Part shown: in pieces, positions 42,263 through 50,372 of the stretch | Numbering within the stretch: the first letter of the stretch is position 1 | Layout: every line of letters begins with the position of its first letter | Origin: Streptomyces tsukubensis | GTDB lineage: Bacteria; Actinomycetota; Actinomycetes; Streptomycetales; Streptomycetaceae | Length of the DNA: 64,000 nucleotides | Direction of reading: 5' to 3' | NCBI RefSeq assembly: GCF_009296025.1 | Contig: NZ_CP045178.1 | Coordinates: 806,001 to 870,000, forward strand | The notes under the pieces: model-generated | Told to the model about the DNA's origin: nothing | Database searches by the model: none | What the model saw: only the letters and a program-made list of their open reading frames with translations | Position numbers and translations under genes: made by a program

Positions 42263-43642
42263 ATGAACATGCCCGATGTCGCAGCGGCGTCCTCCGCGCG
42301 CCGGCCTTCCGTCCCCCCGGGGGCGGGCGGCGTCTCCTCCCGCGCAGCGACGGTGCTCTGCGTCGTCGTCGCCAGTCACGCCGTGATCTTCCTCGACAAG
42401 GCCCTCCTGGGACTGACGGCGCAGCCGCTCATGCGTGACCTGGATCTGAGCAAGGCGCAGTTCGGTGCGCTCGCCGGCGCCTCGTATCTGCTCTTCGGTG
42501 TGGCATGTCTGCTCGGCGGGCTGGCCGCCGACCGCTTCTCGCCCCGGTGGATCCTGCTCGGCTGCGGGCTGATGTGGGCGCTAGGCCAACTCCCCGCCGT
42601 CTTCGCCGTCTCGGGCGGGATGCTGTACGCGAGCCGGGTGATCGTCGGAGCGGCGGAGGGGCCCGCGCAGCCGCTTTCGCACGTCGCCGCCTATGCGTGG
42701 TTCCCCAACGAGCGACGCGGGCTGCCCGCGGCGCTGATCACCTGCGGGACGTCCGTCGGCAAGCTGGCCCTCGTTCCCGTACTGACCCTCGTCATCGTCC
42801 AGTTCGGCTGGCGGGCCGCGTTCGTCACCGTCGGGGCGCTGAGTCTCGCCTGGAGCGCCGCATGGCTGGCGCTGGGCAGGACGGGCCCCTACGGAGAGGT
42901 GGCCCGGCAGCCCCGGCGGGGCGCGGCCGGCAGGCGGGAATCGTGGGGCGTGTGGCGGCGGCTGCTGGTGAACGGCACCTTCCTCGGGACGCTGGCCGCC
43001 TTCTTCGCGCAGGGAGCGCTGGTGGCCGTGGTCTTCACGTGGCTGCCTTCATACTTCCGCGACGTGCTCGGCTTCTCCGCGCCGGCCGCCGGGGTCCTCT
43101 TCACCCTGCCCAGCGCGCTGGCCATCGTGTTCCTGCTGTCGGTCGGCCCGCTGACCGACCGGATGCTGCGGCGCGGGGTGTCCTCGCGGATGGCGCGCGG
43201 GGTCTTCGGCGGCGGTTGCCTGACGTGTGCGGGGCTGACGCTCGCGACGCTGCACTGGGTACGCACACCGCTGTTGGCGGTGGTGATCGTGATGGTGGGC
43301 TACGGCCTGTCGACGACGGTCCAGGCAGTGGCACACCCGGCGGTGGCGGAGATCGCCCCGCCGGAGCGGCGCGCGGGCGCCCTCGCGGCGCTCGCCGCCG
43401 TGGGTTCCGCAGCCGGTGTGCTCAGCCCGGCGCTCACGGGCCGCGTACTCGACGCGGCGGGCTCCCCGGGCCAGGGATACGCGGACGCGTTTCTGCTCGT
43501 CGGGCTTGTCGTGGCGGCGGGTGGACTCTGTCTGGCGATCTTCGTGGACCCTGGTCGGGATGCGGCCCTGCCGGTGCGGGAGAGGGCCGCGCGGCCGTGG
43601 GCGGGCCGTCCCTTCGACCTGCCTGAGGGCCCCGTACGGTGA
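42263..43642 (+). CDS. MFS transporter of the anion:cation symporter (ACS) type
   Basis: The 459-residue protein has twelve predicted membrane helices. Its N-terminal half, LDLSKAQFGALAGASYLLFGVACLLGGLAADRFSPRWILLGCGLMWALG with later RVIVGAAEGPAQPLSHVAAYAWFPNERRGLPAAL, closely follows the ACS group, which imports hexuronates, galactonate and other organic anions with protons. The substrate is unknown. The start could be the ATG at 42263 or 42269. It stands 66 bases before the fucosidase gene, so a role in sugar uptake, or in galactonate uptake for the dgo operon, is possible but unproven. Confidence 0.85.
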   Translation: MNMPDVAAASSARRPSVPPGAGGVSSRAATVLCVVVASHAVIFLDKALLGLTAQPLMRDLDLSKAQFGALAGASYLLFGVACLLGGLAADRFSPRWILLGCGLMWALGQLPAVFAVSGGMLYASRVIVGAAEGPAQPLSHVAAYAWFPNERRGLPAALITCGTSVGKLALVPVLTLVIVQFGWRAAFVTVGALSLAWSAAWLALGRTGPYGEVARQPRRGAAGRRESWGVWRRLLVNGTFLGTLAAFFAQGALVAVVFTWLPSYFRDVLGFSAPAAGVLFTLPSALAIVFLLSVGPLTDRMLRRGVSSRMARGVFGGGCLTCAGLTLATLHWVRTPLLAVVIVMVGYGLSTTVQAVAHPAVAEIAPPERRAGALAALAAVGSAAGVLSPALTGRVLDAAGSPGQGYADAFLLVGLVVAAGGLCLAIFVDPGRDAALPVRERAARPWAGRPFDLPEGPVR

Positions 43643-43707
43643 GAATGGACCACTAGTGGTGGCCGGTGGCCACGCGGGGGCGCCCCACGCCGTCATAGCG
43701 TCCTCGC

Positions 43708-44979
43708 ATGCCCATGCAACCCTGGTTCACCGACGCGAAGCTCGGCGTCTTCATCCATTACGGGATCTACGCCGTCGACGGTGTCGCCGAGTCCTGGTCC
43801 TTCTACAACGGTGATGTGCCGCACGCGGCCTACATGAGCCAACTGGACCGGTTCACCGCCTCGCGCTACGACCCGAAGGAGTGGGCCGAGCTGTTCGCGA
43901 GCGCGGGGGCGCGCTACGCCGTGCTCACCGCGCGCCATCACGACGGGGTCGCGCTGTGGGACACCGCGCACGGGGAGCTGAACACCGTGCGCCACACGCC
44001 CGCGGGGCGCGATCTGGTCGCCGGGTACACCGAGGCGCTGCGGGAACTCGGCCTGAAGGTCGGGCTGTACTACTCGCACTCCGACTGGAACCACCCCGAC
44101 TACGCGACGACGGTCCATCCCGATCCGCCCGACGAGGAGGTGGCGGGGAACCGTTACGCCTCCTGCCCGCCGGGTACCGAGGACCCGAAGGCATGGGCAC
44201 GCTACCTCGCCTACCGGGACGCGCAGGTGGACGAGCTCGTCTCGCGCTTCCGCCCCGATCTCCTCTGGTTCGACGGCGAGTGGGAACGCGCGGAGGAACA
44301 GTGGGGTCTCGGCGAGCTGGCGGAGCGGATCCTCGTCCGGGAGCCGGAGACCGTGCTCAACGCCCGGATGCTGAGCCACGGCGACTACGCCACACCCGAG
44401 CAGGGTGTTCCGCTGCGGGCGCCGGACGGTCCCTGGGAGCTCTGCCTGACGGTCAACGACTCCTGGGGCTACCAGCACGCGGACACCCACCAGAAGTCGG
44501 TGCGTCAGCTCGTGCGCTACTTCACCGAGACGATCGGCATGGGCGGCAACCTGCTGCTCGCGGTGGGGCCGCGCGAGGACGGCACGATCCCCGAGGAACA
44601 GGCCGACAGGCTCAGGGCACTCGGCTCCTGGATCCGCGACCACGCCGAGGCGGTGTACGGGACCGTGGCCGGGCTGCCCGCCGGGCACCACTACGGGCCG
44701 AGCACGCTCTCCGCCGACCGCCGTACCCTCTACCTGACCTGCTTCGACCCGCCCAGGGAGACCGTGGCTCTGCGCGGTCTGCGCACCCCTGTGACACGGG
44801 TACGGGTGGTGGGTACGGGCACGGAGCTGGCCCACACGGTCACCGGCGGACTCCACGAGGTCCCGGGAGTGTGGTGGATCGAGGCGCCGACGGATGACGA
44901 CGTCGACCCGTACGCGACCGTGCTCGCCGTCGAACTGGCGGAGCCGCTGGAGCTGTACCGGGGCGCGGGCCGCTCCTGA
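43708..44979 (+). CDS. Alpha-L-fucosidase (glycoside hydrolase family 29)
   Basis: The 423-residue enzyme begins AKLGVFIHYGIYAVDGVAESWS, the GH29 opening, and carries ARHHDGVALWD and HSDWNHPDY. The catalytic nucleophile is the Asp in LLWFDGEWE near residue 190. The C-terminal beta-sandwich part is kept. GH29 enzymes release terminal fucose by a retaining mechanism. There is no signal peptide, so it is likely intracellular and works on imported oligosaccharides. The transporter upstream and the AraC regulator downstream form the likely unit. The tail is slightly shortened compared with the common 450-500 residues. Confidence 0.9.
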   Translation: MPMQPWFTDAKLGVFIHYGIYAVDGVAESWSFYNGDVPHAAYMSQLDRFTASRYDPKEWAELFASAGARYAVLTARHHDGVALWDTAHGELNTVRHTPAGRDLVAGYTEALRELGLKVGLYYSHSDWNHPDYATTVHPDPPDEEVAGNRYASCPPGTEDPKAWARYLAYRDAQVDELVSRFRPDLLWFDGEWERAEEQWGLGELAERILVREPETVLNARMLSHGDYATPEQGVPLRAPDGPWELCLTVNDSWGYQHADTHQKSVRQLVRYFTETIGMGGNLLLAVGPREDGTIPEEQADRLRALGSWIRDHAEAVYGTVAGLPAGHHYGPSTLSADRRTLYLTCFDPPRETVALRGLRTPVTRVRVVGTGTELAHTVTGGLHEVPGVWWIEAPTDDDVDPYATVLAVELAEPLELYRGAGRS

Positions 44980-45004
44980 GCGTCCCCGCGCGACGGAGCC
45001 TTTC

Positions 45005-45086
45005 CCGACCGCTCGGTCGCGCGGGGCCGCCGCCGACCGTTCCGTCGCGCGGGGCCTTCGCCGACCGTTCCGTCGCGCGGGGGCCT
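45005..45086. repeat. 28-bp tandem repeat between convergent genes
   Basis: Three units beginning CCGACCGYTCSGTCGCGCGG start at 45005, 45033 and 45061. Part of each unit, GTCGCGCGG, can pair with CCGCGCGAC at 44986-44994, so the array may also form a terminator for the fucosidase gene. It ends 2 bases before the AraC stop codon. Confidence 0.85.
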
Positions 45087-45087
45087 G

Positions 45088-45882
45088 TCACTCCCCCGCG
45101 CGTACCGCCCTGGGCGACAGGCCGAGTTCACGTCGGCAGACCTTGTTGAACGCCTGGAGGTCGCCGATCCCGACCGAGGCCGCCACGGCGGGGATCGACA
45201 GGGTCGACTCGCGCAGCAGATGGCGCGCCCGCTCCATCCTGCGCTGTCGGATGTAGGCGACGACGGTGTCCCCTGTGGCCGCCTTGAAGAGCCTGCCGAG
45301 GTGGTTGTGGGAGACCCCGGCGGCGGCTGCGACGTCCGGCACGGTCAGTGGCCCCGCGAGATGCGACTCGATGTGCGCCACGGCCGCGTCCACCGGGGTG
45401 TCCTCGCCTGTCCCGCCGCCCGTCCGCGTGGCGAGTCCCGCCACCCGCCACAGCACCGCCCACAGCTCGGCCGCCGCGCGCGCGGGGTGGTGCGGGGCGG
45501 CGGCGACAGCTTGCCGCAGCAGGTCGGACAGGGCGGGCGAGGCGGCGCCCGCGGCCTGTACGACGGGGAGTTCCAGTGTCTCGCCGTCTTCGGCCATGGG
45601 GAGGGCGAAGTGCGCGTAGAGGTGCTCGGAGCGGCCCCGGTAACGGAATTCGACCACCGCTCCCGGAGGCACCAGGCTCACATGGCCCGGCCTGACGACA
45701 TGTCGTACGCCGTCGACGACGAGGTCGGCCGTGTACTGGTACACGTGCAGCTGCCACAGGTCGGGCAGTCGGAAGACGTCGCGCGGCGACACCGTTCCGT
45801 GTACGCCCACTCCCAGACTGGCCACGTCAGGCGGCCGGTCCAGGCAGATCTTCGCGTACGCGCGGGGAGGCTCCCTCAGCAT
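45088..45882 (-). CDS. AraC-family transcriptional regulator
   Basis: The 264-residue protein has an N-terminal cupin-like effector domain ([38 protein letters not shown]) and a C-terminal pair of helix-turn-helix motifs ([45 protein letters not shown], then the second reader with [16 protein letters not shown]). It stands convergent with the fucosidase gene and probably controls that unit in response to a sugar. A cold-shock gene follows on its left-to-right side. Confidence 0.9.
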   Translation of the reverse strand: MLREPPRAYAKICLDRPPDVASLGVGVHGTVSPRDVFRLPDLWQLHVYQYTADLVVDGVRHVVRPGHVSLVPPGAVVEFRYRGRSEHLYAHFALPMAEDGETLELPVVQAAGAASPALSDLLRQAVAAAPHHPARAAAELWAVLWRVAGLATRTGGGTGEDTPVDAAVAHIESHLAGPLTVPDVAAAAGVSHNHLGRLFKAATGDTVVAYIRQRRMERARHLLRESTLSIPAVAASVGIGDLQAFNKVCRRELGLSPRAVRAGE

Positions 45883-46195
45883 GGGGAGAATTTACCAGTG
45901 GGGCCATCGCCGTCCACCGGCCGTGACACCGGGCCCGCTGCCCTGCCCGGGTGGGCCGCCGGGCGGCCGTTCAGCACCGGGTCGTGACACCGCCGAAATT
46001 TTCAGGCAGGCATTTCGTGGTGGCATCGGAACTCTCCGTGTAATGTCTGGGCTAGCTGTCATGGTTCCGAAGTACCGGTCGCCCGTGAGCGCGAGTTCAC
46101 GGGCGTTTTGCTGTTCAGAGTCTCTGAGGACCAGGGCGATCACCTCCGGCTTCCGCACGGTGCGGAAGCCGACTACGAGTCCCCTTGGAGGACAA
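45883..46195 (+). promoter_or_regulatory. Promoter and structured leader of the cold-shock gene
   Basis: A TAATGT -10 element at 46041-46046 implies a leader of about 140 bases. Inside it are a terminator-like hairpin (CGCCCGTGA and TCACGGGCG arms with a 9-base loop, then TTTT, about 46080-46110) and a second perfect 10-bp stem with a 3-base loop at 46148-46170 (GGCTTCCGCA arm). Such long folded leaders are known for cold-shock genes and may act as RNA thermosensors. The left half (45883-46020) shows nothing else. Confidence 0.55.
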
Positions 46196-46399
46196 ATGGC
46201 CAGCGGAACCGTCAAGTGGTTCAACTCGGAAAAGGGCTTCGGCTTCATTGAGCAGGACGGCGGCGGCCCGGACGTCTTCGCCCACTACTCGAACATCGCC
46301 GCCCAGGGCTTCCGTGAGCTTCAGGAAGGCCAGAAGGTGAACTTCGACGTCACCCAGGGCCAGAAGGGCCCGCAGGCGGAGAACATCACCACCGCCTGA
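46196..46399 (+). CDS. Cold-shock protein (CspA family)
   Basis: The 67-residue protein is a single cold-shock domain with both RNA-binding motifs, KGFGFIEQ and VFAHYSNI, after [10 protein letters not shown]. It binds single-stranded RNA and DNA as a chaperone. A GGAGGACAA Shine-Dalgarno precedes the ATG. Its long leader carries hairpins that fit temperature or translation control, and a strong terminator follows. It is monocistronic. Confidence 0.97.
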   Translation: MASGTVKWFNSEKGFGFIEQDGGGPDVFAHYSNIAAQGFRELQEGQKVNFDVTQGQKGPQAENITTA

Positions 46400-46409
46400 T
46401 CCAGCTGTA

Positions 46410-46449
46410 CGAGAGGTGCCCCCGGTCGAAGGACCGGGGGCACCTCTCG
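46410..46449 (+). terminator. Strong terminator of the cold-shock gene
   Basis: A perfect 18-bp stem (arm 46410-46427 starting CGAGAGGTGCCCCCGG) with a GAAG tetraloop begins 11 bases after the stop. It can also end the minus-strand glutathione peroxidase transcript. Confidence 0.88.
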
Positions 46450-46500
46450 TTGGCGGTTGCCGCCGCGCGCGGGCGGGGTCCAGCGGCGGACCGTCTCGGG

Positions 46501-46989
46501 TCAGGCCGGCAGGACCTTCTCGATGGCCGCGACGACCTCGGGGGCGTCGGGCGCGGTCTGCGGGGAGAACCGTGCCGCGACGGTGCCGTCGCCGGAGATC
46601 AGGAACTTTTCGAAGTTCCAGCGAATGTCACCGGTGTGGCCCTCGGCGTCCGGGGTGTCGACCAGCTCGGAGTAGAGGGCGTGCCTGGCTTCGCCGTTGA
46701 CGTCGGTCTTCTCCGTCAGCGGGAACGTCACACCGTACGTCGCCGAGCAGAACTCGGCGATCTCCTGTGCGGTGCCGGGTTCCTGCCCCATGAACTGGTT
46801 GCTGGGCACACCCAGGACGGAGAATCCTCGCTCCGCGTACTGCTCGTGGAGCCGCTCCAGTGCGCTGTACTGCGGGGTGAGCCCGCACTTGGAGGCCACG
46901 TTGACGACCAGGAGCGCTCTGCCCCGGTACTGCGCGAGTTCCGCCGAACCGCCCTGTAGGGCGCCGATCTCTACATCATGAACAGTCAT
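46501..46989 (-). CDS. Glutathione peroxidase-family thiol peroxidase
   Basis: The 162-residue protein reads LVVNVASKCGLTPQYSALERL, with Cys as the peroxidatic residue instead of selenocysteine, then GVPSNQFMGQEPG and WNFEKFLI, the remaining catalytic Gln and Trp motifs. In actinobacteria these enzymes mostly use thioredoxin or mycothiol, not glutathione. It reduces hydroperoxides in the cytosol. I chose the ATG at 46989 because GCGGAAC precedes it. The ATG at 46998 has no site. Confidence 0.92.
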   Translation of the reverse strand: MTVHDVEIGALQGGSAELAQYRGRALLVVNVASKCGLTPQYSALERLHEQYAERGFSVLGVPSNQFMGQEPGTAQEIAEFCSATYGVTFPLTEKTDVNGEARHALYSELVDTPDAEGHTGDIRWNFEKFLISGDGTVAARFSPQTAPDAPEVVAAIEKVLPA

Positions 46990-47076
46990 GTTCCGCATCG
47001 TAACGACCGCCTTCCCGACGGCCGTGTGCCGGGCGGCCGTGCGCCGGGGACGGTGTGCCTGGCGGCCCGCGGTGAG

Positions 47077-47526
47077 TCAGGCGCCGACGGGCAGCACTGC
47101 CATCACCGTCTTGCCGCCGTCCCTGCCAGGGCTCACCCGTACGCGGTCCGCGAGGGCCCGCACCAGGAGGAGCCCGCGCCCGCGCTCGGCCGCCTCGCCC
47201 ACGTTCCTGCGTACCGGCATCGTGCTGTTGTCGTCGTGCACCTCCACCACCAGACGGCCCACACCGGCCCGCAGCCGGAGGCGGCACGCGCTGCTGCCGT
47301 GCTGCGCCGCGTTGGCCACCAGCTCGGAGACGACCAGTTCGGCGTCGTCGACCCCGGCCCGCCTCGGCGTGACCGTCATGTCCAACCGGTCGGCCCCGCC
47401 TCGCCGCTCCCCCCGTACTCCGAGAAATTCACGCGTCATACAGCGTGCCCAGCCCGCCGACGCCGCTGTCCGCGGCAGCGCGTACTCGACCTGTGCGAAA
47501 CGATTGCCGCCGATCACCGTATCCAC
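47077..47526 (-). CDS. RsbW/SpoIIAB-type ATP-binding protein
   Basis: The 149-residue protein has the N box LVVSELVANAAQHGSS, the G1-like VEVHDDNS and the G2 GRGLLLVRALADRV, all typical of anti-sigma-type GHKL kinases. It is the third of four in the window. I chose the GTG at 47526, preceded by GAGGGGAAG; the GTG at 47517 is also possible. No sigma or anti-anti-sigma gene adjoins it. It is divergent from the NfeD-flotillin pair. Confidence 0.85.
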   Translation of the reverse strand: MDTVIGGNRFAQVEYALPRTAASAGWARCMTREFLGVRGERRGGADRLDMTVTPRRAGVDDAELVVSELVANAAQHGSSACRLRLRAGVGRLVVEVHDDNSTMPVRRNVGEAAERGRGLLLVRALADRVRVSPGRDGGKTVMAVLPVGA

Positions 47527-47776
47527 CTTCCCCTCACGCGCCGGGACGAGTGGGTCCACCGTCACCGGCCGCGTGCTCCGTCGGTTCTTCGCGGATGCCC
47601 GCAGGACATGAGCGTCAATCGTCGGGGCGCCGGTCGTCTCGAACGCGCGGGTCGTCCCCGGCGGCACCGATGCGGCATGAAGAACGCGTAAAGATTGCCG
47701 GGTTACGGCAATGTGCGGGACCGCTCCCCCGTGCGACCATGCCATCAGCCAGCCGAACGGCAAGGGGGAGGGCACG

Positions 47777-48298
47777 GTGGACATGACCTGGTTTCTCGGT
47801 CTCGGCATCGCGGGCCTCGCGGTGTTGGCACTCTCGCTCGTCCTAGACGGCGTCCTCGAAGGGGTCTTCGGCGGGGTGAGTGTGCTCGACGGCTTCTTCG
47901 ACGGCCTGTTGTCGCTGCCCGTGGTCGCCGCGACGGTATCGGTACTCGGCTTCGGCGGGGCCATCACGCTGGGGGCCACGTCGCTCGGCGCCGCGGCGGC
48001 CACCGGCGTGGGGGCTCTCGCCGGGATCGGCGCCGGGTGGCTGACCTGGCGCTTCAGCCGTGCTCTGATGCGCGACCAGACGACTGCGACTCCGCGTGGC
48101 GACGATCTGATCGGTACGGCGGGCTCCGTCGTCACCCCGATCCCCGCGGAGGGGTACGGCGAGGTACTGCTGCGCCTCGCGGGTCAACGGGTCAAGTACG
48201 CGGCGAGGAGCACCGCTCCGGTGGCCAGGGGCACGGAGATCTGGGTGGAGTCCGCCCCCTCCGCGACATCGGTCACGGTCAGGCCCGTCGACCGCTGA
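47777..48298 (+). CDS. NfeD-like membrane protein (flotillin partner)
   Basis: The 173-residue protein has two to three N-terminal membrane helices (WFLGLGIAGLAVLALSLVL and VVAATVSVLGFGGAITLGATSLGAAAATGVGALAGIGAGWLTW). A C-terminal soluble OB-fold like that of NfeD/YuaF follows (GDDLIGTAGSVVTPIPAEGYGEVLL, then ARGTEIWVESA). Its position just before a flotillin gene on the same strand matches the yuaF-yuaG arrangement of membrane-microdomain proteins. GGGGGAGG stands 5 bases before the GTG at 47777. The role of the OB-fold is thought to be contact with flotillin. Confidence 0.85.
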   Translation: MDMTWFLGLGIAGLAVLALSLVLDGVLEGVFGGVSVLDGFFDGLLSLPVVAATVSVLGFGGAITLGATSLGAAAATGVGALAGIGAGWLTWRFSRALMRDQTTATPRGDDLIGTAGSVVTPIPAEGYGEVLLRLAGQRVKYAARSTAPVARGTEIWVESAPSATSVTVRPVDR

Positions 48299-48570
48299 CC
48301 CGCACGGTCCGTCCCGACGGGCACCGGCCCACGCGGTCCTGCGAGGGCCGCCGCACCCGCGGGGCCCGGCCCCTCGGTCACCGACCCGCACAAGGGCCGC
48401 CATCCATCGCGTCCGGCGATGGCCACACATGTCCCTACATCCAAACATTCGCCCGGACCCGCACCGACGGGCCGGCACACCGGAGCGGGCCGCCCGCGGC
48501 GACCGCTCACGCAAGACGTACGTCCGACTCGATCCGCTGCCCCCGCCGGGGTCGCAGGGGGGAACCGCTC

Positions 48571-50055
48571 ATGTCACCTCTTCTCATCGCCATCACAGGA
48601 ATCGTCGTACTCCTCGTCCTGATCGCCCTGGTGGTGGTCTCGCGCTACAAAGTGGCCGGGCCCAGCGAGGCGTTCATCATCACGGGGCGCCGGGGCAAGA
48701 AGTCCACCGACCCCGAGACCGGCCGGGTCTTCACCGACAACAGCGGCCAGAAGGTCGTCGTGGGCGGCGGCGTCTTCGTCGTCCCTTTCGTCCAGCAGAA
48801 GTTCACACTGGAGCTGTCAAGCAGGCACATCCCGGTGGCCGTACGCGGCGCGGTGACGCTGCGCGGCGTCAAGGCGCACCTGGAAGGCGTCGCGATCGTC
48901 AAGGTCGGCGGCACCGAGGATTCGATCCGTGCCGCCGCACAGCGTTTCCTCCAGCAGCAGGGCGGAATCGTCGGCTTCACCCAGGAAGTCCTCTCGGGCG
49001 CGCTGCGCTCCATCGTCGGCCGGATGTCGGTGGAGGACATCATCCGTGACCGTGCCGCCTTCGCGGGGCAGGTCGCGGAGGAGGCGGAGGCGAGCCTCTC
49101 GGGGCAGGGCCTGGTGCTCGACGCCTTCCAGATCCAGGACATCACCACCGAGGGCTCCTACCTGGAGGACCTCGGAAGGCCCGAGGCGGCGCGCGCCAAG
49201 CAGGAGGCGGACATCGCCGAGGCCGTGGCCAGGCGCGCCTCAGAACAGGCCCGCCTGAAGGCCGCGGAGGAGATCGCCGTCGCGGAACGTACCTTCGCCC
49301 TGAAGCAGGCCGAGATCAAGGCGGAGACCGACGAGGCGGCGGCGCGGGCCGCGGCTGCGGGACCGCTCGCGGAGGCCGCACGCAGGCAGGACGTCCTCTC
49401 CGAACAGGAGAAGGTGGCCCAGCGCCAGGCCGCCCTGACGGACAGGGAGCTGGACACGCAGGTCCGTAAGCCGGCGGACGCCGCCCGCTACCAGGCCGAG
49501 CAGGAGGCGGAGGCCCGCCGCATCTCCCAGGTCAAGGAGGCGGAGGCCGACGCGCAGCGCTCCAGGCTGACGGGTGAGGGCGAGAAGGCGCACCGCGGTG
49601 CGCTCGCCGACGCCGTCCGTCTTGAGGGCGACGCCGAGGCGGCGGCGATCTTCGCGAAGGGTGCGGCGGAGGCCGAGGCCATGCAGAAGAAGGCGGACGC
49701 CTTCGCGCGGTACGGCGACGCCGCCGTCCTCCAGATGCTCGTCGAGGTGCTGCCGCAGGTGGTGGCCAAGGCGTCCGAGCCGTTGAGCGCCGTGGACAAG
49801 ATGACGGTGATCTCGACGGACGGGGCGAGCAGCCTCTCTCGTACGGTCGCCGACAATGTGGCCCAGGGTGTGGAGCTCCTCAACTCCACGACGGGGCTCG
49901 ACCTCGCGAAGATGCTCCAGGGGCTCACGGGAGGAACCGGCGGCACGGCGGCGGCCGGGTCGGCGGAGACGCGGGAAGGCGGCGGTGCCGCGGAGCCCGT
50001 CGTGGGGCGGGGGACCCCCGCGGACTCCAACGGCAGGGTCGAGATCTCGGAGTGA
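48571..50055 (+). CDS. Flotillin-like SPFH/band-7 protein
   Basis: The 494-residue protein has one N-terminal membrane helix (LLIAITGIVVLLVLIALVVV), an SPFH domain (residues about 28-190, YKVAGPSEAFIITGRRGKK to GSYLEDLGRPEAARAKQ) and a long Ala/Glu-rich coiled coil (residues about 190-400) typical of flotillins. It ends in a Gly/Ala-rich tail. It oligomerises at the membrane and organises lipid microdomains. AGGGGGGA precedes the ATG. It is likely cotranscribed with the NfeD-like gene, 272 bases upstream. Confidence 0.93.
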   Translation: MSPLLIAITGIVVLLVLIALVVVSRYKVAGPSEAFIITGRRGKKSTDPETGRVFTDNSGQKVVVGGGVFVVPFVQQKFTLELSSRHIPVAVRGAVTLRGVKAHLEGVAIVKVGGTEDSIRAAAQRFLQQQGGIVGFTQEVLSGALRSIVGRMSVEDIIRDRAAFAGQVAEEAEASLSGQGLVLDAFQIQDITTEGSYLEDLGRPEAARAKQEADIAEAVARRASEQARLKAAEEIAVAERTFALKQAEIKAETDEAAARAAAAGPLAEAARRQDVLSEQEKVAQRQAALTDRELDTQVRKPADAARYQAEQEAEARRISQVKEAEADAQRSRLTGEGEKAHRGALADAVRLEGDAEAAAIFAKGAAEAEAMQKKADAFARYGDAAVLQMLVEVLPQVVAKASEPLSAVDKMTVISTDGASSLSRTVADNVAQGVELLNSTTGLDLAKMLQGLTGGTGGTAAAGSAETREGGGAAEPVVGRGTPADSNGRVEISE

Positions 50056-50372
50056 CTCCGAAGATCCCGTACTGACCCGCACAGGCGGGGACGCCGGTCT
50101 CGCGGCCGGGCGAGGAAGCCACGTTCTTGAGCGCCGGGGGGCCGCTCGGGGCGTGGCTCCCCGCGTTCCGGGAGCGGTGGCGTACGCCGCCGCCCGGGTG
50201 CGTCCCGGTGGGCCGTGCCCCCCGCACCCGTACAAGGGCGTACGCCACCATCTGCGTAGGCCTCGTACCCGCGCCCTGGGGGTACCCGCCGAGCGGAGCC
50301 GCCCCGGATGCGGCACCGTGGGACGGACGGGCCTGGCCGCAGGTCCCGGGGACCGAGACGAGGAGGCACGGC
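50056..50372. other. Intergenic region, no gene seen
   Basis: The 317-base spacer between the flotillin and the NAD-binding protein has no clear terminator, repeat or reading frame that I trust. An ORF runs through it in the frame of the next gene but lacks homology and codon quality. Confidence 0.4.
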
